Below are positions 56,301 to 64,000 of a stretch of 64,000 nt of DNA, piece after piece. Each line of letters begins with the position of its first letter. Within the stretch, counting starts at the first letter, position 1. This DNA comes from Trebouxia sp. TZW2008 (Eukaryota > Chlorophyta > Trebouxiophyceae > Trebouxiales > Trebouxiaceae), in the NCBI GenBank assembly GCA_002118135.1, contig BDIU01000144.1, forward strand, positions 38,519-102,518. Direction: 5' to 3'. The notes beneath the pieces were generated by a model that had not been told where the DNA came from, did no database searches, and worked only from the letters and a program-made list of their open reading frames with translations. Made by a program: the position numbers and the translations under genes.

Positions 56301-59300
56301 TTTGCACAACCTGTGTCAAATACACACTCTATGAGCGGAAGCGTCAGCATGCAAGCACAGGTAGGTGTCTTTGGTCATGCGTCGCACAAGGCAGCTGTGC
56401 TTTGAGTCACAGCAGCTTTTGGCAACCTGTTGTTTGTGACAGCTATGCAATTAGGCACAGAACAGGGCCCACAGAGTGTGCTAAACCTCAAACGCAAATG
56501 AATATGATAGGCCAAGCTGCATTTGCGCCCACCACTTAAGCTCAAAGACATGGGTTTCTTGCCAGGCCCTCACTTCAATGGCTGGGTTGCAAGGGCCAAT
56601 TGCACTCAAAGCGTACAACAGCATAACAAACAAATCTGTGATTCTGAAGGACTCTTGACTCGTCTTGGATGAACCCACCTAATGTCAAGTGAACATCAAG
56701 TCACAAGTCTGATCAAATATCAAATATCAAATATTTTTGAAACAAACAGAGCAAACATGACACAGGCATTGCAAGAACGCAGTGCTGCAAAGCTTAGCTG
56801 CCGTATGAATCATGGTCATCAGTCAGTTCGTCCTGATGAGCATTACCTGAGCGCTGTTCAAAGCACCACCTTTTGAATGCTCATTTGCTGATGGGGCTGC
56901 ATTACTTCTATGTGAGATAACACCATTGGCGCCCCTTCTGGCTGTGGTCCTGTTCATCCCCATGGTAAACGGCAAGCCACCTGTTACATTACACAATGTC
57001 AGCAAGTACATTTTTGGTCAATGCGACATTTCCAACATTTCTGTTTGGTTCTCATGTACTGCATGGCACGGACGCCCCCACTGACCGGCATTGTGACTCC
57101 CATAGTAAAGCACAGCCCGCCTGCCAGAACAGACCAAGACTAGATCACTAGCTCTATGACAATCATAGCAGAGTGCATGTCAAATCTGCATCATGCAGGA
57201 CTGCTGCTACAAAAACACAAGGCAGGATCACTGCTGAGACACCAGCAGAAACTTGTCTTCAGCTGAAAAGCAGCGAATACAGTCAGGGGCAAGCCTGTCG
57301 CATGCTATTGCTACTTTGTCCGATACATCTCCTCGCAGTTGCAATGCAGCTCAACAGACAAGCTAGAGGCAACAAATGGTGAAATGGTGTAATGCAAACA
57401 GTAGAGTATTCAGCAAACTATGAAAGACTGACCTGCTGGTGCTGCCAAGGCCTGAGAGAAAGCTTCCTGAGACCTCGGTCACCTGCTGATGAGCCATGCC
57501 AACATCACCAATGCGCCTCTGAGGCGATGCTGTCCCTTTGTCCTGCAAACATGTATTGGCGCAGACTCAAAAACATTTGCAGTGGCGCAGAATTTGGAGC
57601 CACTGGGTGTGTGGATGTAATCTACAGACAATGGTGTGAGGCTGAGTCTTGACTTGCCTTGTGTTCCACGGGACCCAAATGTTCAGCTTGGATGGGTTTG
57701 CATGGACAGAAGTTGCCACTGAGCAAACTCTTGCACAGGACAGTTGCATTGTGCAATACCTGACACAAGACGCAGGTGGCCACAAAGCATGCAATCTGCA
57801 CCTGTCAACGACATGTTACAAAAAGTATGATGAAAAGGCAAGGTACTGTATATATGCCAATCACACACCTGCAACTCAGCGTCTGCAGCTCCTCTCTTGC
57901 CGAGGCGTGAGGGCACTGCCACACGCTCGCGCCTGCTGCTGCCTGGCTGCCTGGGACTTATCCTCTCGCCAGCCAATGATGGTGATCTGCTGCGCAAGCT
58001 GCCCTCAACTGATGAGACCTCTGATGCTTGTGTGAGAAGTCCAATACCACTTGATGCAGGGGTCAGAGGTGGTAGACTAGCAAGTAACGCACTCAGCTGG
58101 GGGCTGTTGAAAGGGCTTACAAGAACACCGTCTATGGTGGACCACACAGTTGCAGCTGTGGCAGTCTGCTGGCCTGCAGCTGTACCTTGACCTCCATGAG
58201 TGCTATGCACAGGAACTACAGGGGAAGCTGCTGAAGAAGCTGCAGGTGAAGCTGCAGGGGTCAAAGGCGTCAGAACTGCAAGCAGCGCACTCATCTGTGG
58301 GCTGTTGAACTGGTCCACAAGAACTCCATCTGAGGTTGACCACACAGCATCAGCTGCAGGGGAAGCTGCCAAAGAAGCTACAGGGGAAGCTGCATCAGCA
58401 GCTGCAGCACTCTGTGCAAGGCCACAACTGGGTTGAGTGACCCCAAGCAATCCCCTGGTAGATTGAGCTGAGCTACCCACCAGCCCCTGTGGTGTGTGCG
58501 AGGCCTGCTGGGAATGGTTTGCAGCCCTCCAGCTGGCCAAAGTAGCTAAGTCTGAGTTTGACTCACCCTTGCTAATGCTGGCTGAGCTGGGTGATAGGCG
58601 GAACTCAGATCCCTGTGCTGCTGCAACTGAGGTGGAGGATGGTGGGTCCAGACTCTTAAGCAATGAAGCCACTGTGCTGATGTGTAGCCCAGGAGACAAG
58701 GTGGGGGAGCCGTGGGGGGTGCCCAATAGGGCTGTGAGGGACTTGATGGTGGTGTCTGGCCGCACCATCGTGCTGGGACTGGGGCGGGTGTGGCTGGGCG
58801 GTGGCAATATCTCTTGTGTAGTGCTTGCCTGTCCAAAAGTTGTGAGGGGAGATGTGCTGCCTGTCACCTTTGCGACACCTACAAGACCACGACACAGCTT
58901 GTCTCAAGCCAGATACAGATCACTTTCACCATTGCATCAGTATCACATCCTTCCTTACAGCAATCCGTGCCTACTGTACCTGCGTCTCATGTGCAACATG
59001 GTGGTGCCCACATGATGTGCTTTTGTACACAGTAACTCAATACCGAGCATCGCACACTCTGAAAATATGCATCCTCAGTCTGGCACATTACATGCTGCTG
59101 ATGTTGACTTCTTGATAGATAGTGCGTTGGAACATCACAGGGTTCTCAAAACACAATGAATATGACATTTACTCTATCAGATTGCGCGTTGCAGCCTGCT
59201 GTTTGTCCAGGGTCATCAGCCTTGGTATGACTGCTGACAGATGATGCAAATTTAAATGCAGCAACCAATGCGGCTCTGTGTGGTATGGAATATTGCTGGC

Positions 59301-62300
59301 TGTCCACAGTCCAGCTGTGCAGTTTGAGGACTTTGCATAGGTTTGTTTACAGAATTCCCAAAGCAGGCCATGAACTATGCTGCTGACGCAAGCACAATAC
59401 TTATTAGACATTTACAATGTCTGATATGTATTCTGCTTCATAACCTGATTGCATGTTGCTTACTTTGAGTTTGCCCCATGATGATGGCCATAATGAGATG
59501 GACGAGTCATACACTATGTTTTTGTCACAAATCATATTGTGATGTACTGTCAACAAATGCACCCATCAAATTTGAACTTACCCCTGGTAATGAGTGGAAG
59601 TTTTTGCAACAAGCTGATAACAGGCAAGATAGCAAAGCTACATCTACAAGTGCCCCTTCAAACGGCTCAAACCTCCAGAGGTGTTCACAACACAACACAA
59701 TGTATGCAGCTACCTATTTGTATGCAAACAACCAGATGTGTCAGGGCTTTGCTGCCCTGTGTGTGACGTCTTGCAGGGTAGGGATGTCTGACCTGTCGAC
59801 AAGCTTGGCACAGAGCAGTCCAGTTGGTTGAGGCTCTTGATGGGCCGCTGCTCTGCCCTGGGGCTGAGGGCTGCACCTGTGGCTGCCCTGGGGCTGAGCG
59901 CCGCACCTGAGTCTGCCCTGGGGGTGAGGGCTGCGCCCATGTCTGCCCTGCCGTCATGTAGACTAGCCGGTGCCTCTACCTGCTCGAGCACTTCCTCCAC
60001 CACACAGGAAGGCCTGCCAAATCTTACAACCTGAAGAGGCACATGCAGTTTTGAAGCATACCCACCACAGAGAACTGCCAGATCTTGCCACCTGAAGCAC
60101 ATGCATGCACCATTGAAACTTGACCTTACGTTGAGGAAAGCGCCGCGACATCACATGGAGCAAAGACCTGCTGCTAGTGCTGCGTGTCAGCGCTTGGGCT
60201 GTGAATGAGTGTCATCGTGAAGGTCTGCAACACAAGCTGCTGCTGAAGAAGCCTGAGCGATGCATGAAATGCAAATGGGAGGCTGAGACAATGTGCGTGG
60301 GCTGACCCTTCTCACCATCAGATGCTTATTTGTTAGTAAGCCTCTGAACCTGCTACGTGCATGTAGCCGCACTGGCATAGGCAGAAGCATTGCAAACTGT
60401 TGATGACTGTCATTACACATTTGTGAACATCGATCTGTACCTCATTGCCTGTGGCTGGTGTGTCATGCAGGCCAGGAGTCAGTATAAAGCTGAGGCTGCG
60501 CCCAGCGCTGTTGCTCAGTGGGGTTAAGCCATACATGCCCAGCAAGCCTGCTGCATCTATTTCATCACTTGGCGCAGTGCCGACAATCAATGATGGGTCC
60601 TCGTAAAGGGGATTGGAGGACATAGGGGTCCCTGGGGTGTCCAGGGTAGGAAAGGGGCTGTCCAGCAGTCCCTTGCTGCCACTCCATGTAGGGCTGCGAG
60701 CTGGTGAAGAAGCTGGAGCAGCAGACATCAAAGGTTGTTAGCAAAGCAATGGCATGAAGGAAGAAGGGGGGGCAAAACAGGACAGACATAGGCAGTAGAG
60801 ACTGTTCAGCAAAATATGTGTCTTGAGTTGAGGTCATTGCACCCAGAAGAAGAGGAAGGAGGCAAGCAAGCTGCAGAAGGAGCTGCATACACCGAAGACA
60901 GTCCAGTTGGGTTGTAAGACTGGTAAATAAGAAAGGAATATTTTGTGGACTATGTAAGCCTGCATCAGCTGTTTTTGAAAGCAAATCTTCACCTTGATGG
61001 GCATCTAAGCAAACAAAAGATTGAATTCAACACTATTATGTCTTCTGCATTCCAACAAAAATGCTCAGATACAGCAGCATGCATGACGTCAGATCCAAAT
61101 GCCAATGCTTGTTTGTTGCTGTTGTGACTGATGGCATGCAAGCACCCAGTGTGAGTTCTAGATGCATGCCAGTTGCAGCATGCAGGTCAAATAGGCACCT
61201 GGGGGTGTGAGCTGGGCTGCAGAAGAGGGATCCTGCCTGCCCTGCTTGCTGGCTGTACCACTGCTCATGGCAGCCCCTCCATTGCCACTGGCGGCCTCTT
61301 CACTGTCATTGCTGGTTCTCTTGACTAGAGCCTGCATCAGCATTGCACAGATGTCAGCCAACTTTGAGGTCTCAAAAGAGAATTCCAAATTCAAGCTCTG
61401 ACCCCCGAAGCAAACAAGAATGGTCAATGACACAGCTTGTGTGCAATGCAACACGGCTTGTGAATGACATCAGGCATGTATTTTGTTCAGTCTTGTGGAG
61501 ACAACAGCAACATCAATGCGAAAAGTGCTTGTGCCTAGCTCACGCCTGTCAACAGGCAATATGCCTTTGAGACATGGTGCACGGGAATTTTTGGCCAAGA
61601 CTTTGAAACAAAGTAACACGTCAACTGCCAAAATGAGATTCTGAGAAGCAGTGTTTGTGAACACATGGCAAACTGTTCGATAGGCACACCTGAATGGCTT
61701 GCACAGCCTTGGCTTGCTGCAGCTCCACCTCTAGCGCTCTTGCCCTCTTCTCCCATACATCACCTGCACACCCAACACCATGTTCAACAGCCTTTCAAGC
61801 TACAAATACAGTGGAAACACAAATGGCTGTGAACGCCAAGACATCACAGGACCGCACATGTTTTGAAGCCAAACTTGACATGCATGCAGTTTTTAGCAGT
61901 TGATGAAGCTTCACTGCAGTTTTAGTGATGTCTATCAATGGCACATGCAGATGTTTCATGCATTGACACACCAATGCTGGTTCATGTGTGCCAATTGTCA
62001 ACAGGGCTGTGCTACTTACAAAGATTTGCAGCCTGTTCTTGTGCCGCTTCAGCAGTGTGTTGCGCCTGCTGAGCAGATTGCAGCTCCCTTTTGTGGGCTT
62101 TGCAGATCTGTCTTGAAGCCTGCAGTGCGCTCTGCATCTGCTTGGCCATGACCAGAGGCAACACATATGCCTGCTGTGCTTGCTGGCTGGCTTCCAGTGC
62201 CTGCTGAGCCTGCTTAAGCTCATTGCAACTAGCCTGCTTCGCTTGCTGTTCTGCATGCAGTGCATGCTGCAATTGCTGGACCTGTGACTGAACAATGCCG

Positions 62301-63532
62301 TTGGCATGCCGAGCCCTATGCAGCTCCTGCTGAGCCTTCTGAGCATCTGTCTCAGCAGCTTGCTTATGTTGCTCAGCTGCATGCAAGGCATCCTGCTGTT
62401 GAGCCAGCTGTGCTTGAGTAGCCTGCTGTGCATGCTGGGCTTCTGCCTGAGCAGCTTTGTTGGCTTGCTGAGCTGCCTGTAGCAATTGGCGAGCCTGGGA
62501 AGCATCTAGCTGGGCCTGCTGCCGTTCTAGCTGAGCTTCATTCAAAGCTTTCTGTGCCTTATTGAGCTCTGCCTGACTCGCTTGCTTAGCCTGTTCAGCT
62601 GTGTGCTGCGCCTGCAGGATAGCTGATGCAGCCTCTTTGCTGGATTTGGTAGAATCCTCCTGCTGCTTGGCAAGCTGTCTGCGCTTCTGGTCCAGATTTG
62701 CTTCTGCACGCTCAGCCTTTGCATGCTCTATGCGCAGCTTTTCTGACATCTCCCACAAGTCCTGGTTCAACTGTTTCACCATCTTATTGCCTGCAATCAT
62801 GTAATTTCCAGCAGCACGTGTTTGATTTGATGAAGTGCAGGTAGATTGTCACCTGCAGGGCGGGAGCAAGCATGCAACAATGTATGAAGCAAAGCCCCAG
62901 AAGTCACTCACCTCTGGACAGCTCAGCTTGATAGCGTTGCTGCTCTTCTGTATGTTGTACTTCTGCATGCGTGTACGCTCTTTCTGCTTCTTCAAACCGC
63001 TTTTGTGCACCTGCGCTCTCCTCTTTCTGTTGGTCAAGTTGTTGCAACAGCTCAGCTTTGGTTGCAAGCTGCTGTGTATGGATCTTGCCAGGCGGTTGTC
63101 CCTTCATGGAAGTGGCTTTGGCCCTCTCAGACGTAGACGCAGCAGGGGCTGCATGACGAACAACATTCACAGTGTTATGCGCACTGTAAGCGCAAATGAG
63201 TTCAAGAGAGGGGCTCGTCGCTCACAACGAAGCTGCGCTTTGCCACGTAAACTAGTCGTATTCGAACGGTTTGTACCTTTGTCAGCCTTGCTCGTGGTGT
63301 CTTTGCGTTGCTGTTGAGACCGCAGCTGTCGCAGTCCATAGCTCGAACCTGTAGACACGTACAGACTCAACCCAAAGCCAGATATCCCAGCACTGCACTG
63401 CAAAACCCCAGGACAATGCACTGAACGCTAATACAAGCGAGACATGGATGCAGAGTACAAAGTCCCACCTGCGCCTCTTCTTGACGTAGGCTCTGCCTGT
63501 TCTGCTTTCTGCTCAAGCTTGCTGCCTGGCAT
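53371..63532 (-). CDS. Coiled-coil, low-complexity protein of unknown function
   Basis: The start is MPGSKLEQKAEQAEPTSRR (ATG at 63530-63532). Mapped exons: 63469-63532, 63277-63348, 62912-63148, 62020-62790, 61690-61763, 61199-61396, 60441-60712, 59793-60030, 57869-58878, 57433-57542, 56847-56980, 55921-56310, then smaller ones to about 53,371. Exons 62912-63148 and 62020-62790 encode about 330 residues of Glu/Gln/Lys/Ala-rich heptad-like sequence (NKMVKQLNQDLWEMSEKLR onward), a long coiled coil. Exon 61199-61396 has LEFSFETSKLADICAML. The rest is Ser/Pro/Ala-rich, with an internal duplication (VWSTSDGVLVDQFNSPQMSA and VWSTIDGVLVSPFNSPQLSA). I recognise no family; a cytoskeletal or scaffold role is only a guess. 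The 3' end below 55.9 kb is weakly supported. Confidence 0.55.
53395..53610 (-). repeat. Duplicated C-terminal segment of the coiled-coil gene
   Basis: PQPGTAAAVNDLYTFVVGGF (about 53,390-53,450) and PQPATPVAVNDVFHSVVADF (about 53,515-53,575) are two copies of one coding segment in tandem. Confidence 0.65.
55030..55435 (-). repeat. Tandem exon copies in the coiled-coil gene
   Basis: LPSLRCWDCLQ followed by a GTCAGT donor (about 55,320-55,400) is repeated as MPSLRCQERLQ with a GTTAGC donor (about 55,050-55,110). A third partial copy lies near 55,190-55,240. Flanking text (ATAGATCATGCTACA / ATAGATAATGCTACA) is also repeated. Confidence 0.68.
55960..56260 (-). repeat. In-exon repeat of about 30 residues, three copies
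   Basis: HPALPIVTAATGRQAAADV, QPALPTVTITTCRQAAAGV and QPALPTVTTATG follow one another inside exon 55921-56310. The frame is kept, so this duplication lengthened the protein. Confidence 0.85.
60055..60110 (-). repeat. Shard of exon 59793-60030
   Basis: The words CCACCACAGAGAACTGCCAG and ATCTTGCCACCTGAAG (plus strand) repeat the acceptor side of the exon (CCACCACACAGGAAGGCCTG, then AATCTTACAACCTGAAG). Confidence 0.65.
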
Positions 63533-63740
63533 GGTGCAGCAAGCGACTTGGGTGATCCAAAGCCAAGGCTTTCTTGGACGACACCTGAGGACTGGTCGCT
63601 AGTTTAGCGCGTGCGTGCCCGAGTTTACCCTGAATGCCTCAACGTTTGCACATGCTTTGCCTGTTCACGCAGACGTTATGACCTTTGTCCACTCTCACCC
63701 GGAAAGGCTCACCAAAACTTGCGCGGGAAAGGCACGAGTG
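63120..63740. promoter_or_regulatory. CpG-retaining 5' region of the coiled-coil gene
   Basis: CpG is frequent through the first exons and for about 200 bases upstream of the ATG at 63,532. 63,740-64,000 returns to AT-rich, CpG-poor DNA without a recognisable gene. Confidence 0.42.
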
Positions 63741-64000
63741 GAACTCTGAAGAGAGAGAGAGTAATTTTACATGCTTCAGCTAGACAACAAGTCTAATCGC
63801 ATGTACCACAAGTGGCAAACTCTAATTCAATCAATTGAACTGTGTGATTGTATCATTGTAAGTCATGAGCGACAACAAAAACAAAACTCGATAAGCAAAA
63901 AAAGTTTGTGTTGTAAAGAAATAACCGGAAAGCAACCTGCTAAACAAGACTGTGCAAGACTTGTTTGGTGACACAGCGGTTGTATTTACATGCGGAGGAC

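Larger units (their letters stand above)
54795..57135 (-). repeat. Dispersed copies of exon 56847-56980
   Basis: The exon opens GGLPFTMGMNRT. Related openings occur at about 57,070-57,130 (LCFTMGVTMP) and 54,740-54,870 (LPFTMGVPTRPRQP, open to a GTACTT donor). They are spread over 2.3 kb rather than in strict tandem. Confidence 0.6.

Noticed and set aside
62012..62790. Myosin or kinesin tail as the identity of the coiled coil
   Set aside because: No motor domain or family-specific motif anywhere in the gene; heptad-rich Ala/Gln text alone is not diagnostic.

Overview
The window is nuclear DNA of a eukaryote, most likely a green alga and possibly a trebouxiophyte. Genes are broken into many small GT-AG exons, there are no operons, and the best-recognised proteins look plant-like: a PIROGI/Sra-1-type CYFIP and a SET-domain protein of the plant RuBisCO-LSMT-like class. 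CpG is scarce (TpG/CpA rich) across most of the window. It is retained in short islands at about 26.7-27.9, 30.5-30.95, 39.3-39.7, 50.0-50.6 and 63.1-63.7 kb, and these coincide with gene starts.

Layout. 1-3005 (+): 3' part of a GT31-like glycosyltransferase. 26,886 to 4,437 (-): one very large CYFIP gene, the SCAR/WAVE-complex subunit, with about 1,950 extra residues inserted mid-protein. 27,857-30,060 (+): small four-exon gene with a presequence-like N-terminus. 30,652-38,397 (+): SET-domain protein. 38,647-38,523 (-): probable last exon of an unknown gene. 39,734-46,969 (+): low-complexity Gln/Ser/Pro-rich protein, with a dead LINE fragment in one intron. 49,577-48,004 (-) and 51,298-52,802 (+): divergent, inverted pair of DUF4379-like zinc-ribbon genes. 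63,532 to about 53,371 (-): coiled-coil, low-complexity protein. Three related MITE-like elements with TA target sites lie at 32.2, 44.3 and 51.5 kb.

The outstanding signal is exon duplication. In at least four independent genes (CYFIP, SET, the low-complexity gene and the coiled-coil gene) many exons are accompanied, in the flanking introns, by one to seven extra copies of themselves, usually truncated and carrying one splice site. Most copies are decayed by frameshifts, stops or lost motifs. A few are intact and splice-compatible. The clearest is the CYFIP exon pair 14,879-15,059 / 14,693-14,843: both match the same conserved helix, share entry phase and donor, and are separated by only 35 bases, the classical layout of mutually exclusive exons. 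The introns of these genes look largely built from such exon shards.

Exon chains were checked by hand for splice phase. For CYFIP the chain from 24.1 kb to 7.6 kb is phase-consistent throughout, as is the whole SET gene. Boundaries given with 'about' are not resolved. Homology statements rest on remembered family sequences, not on a search.
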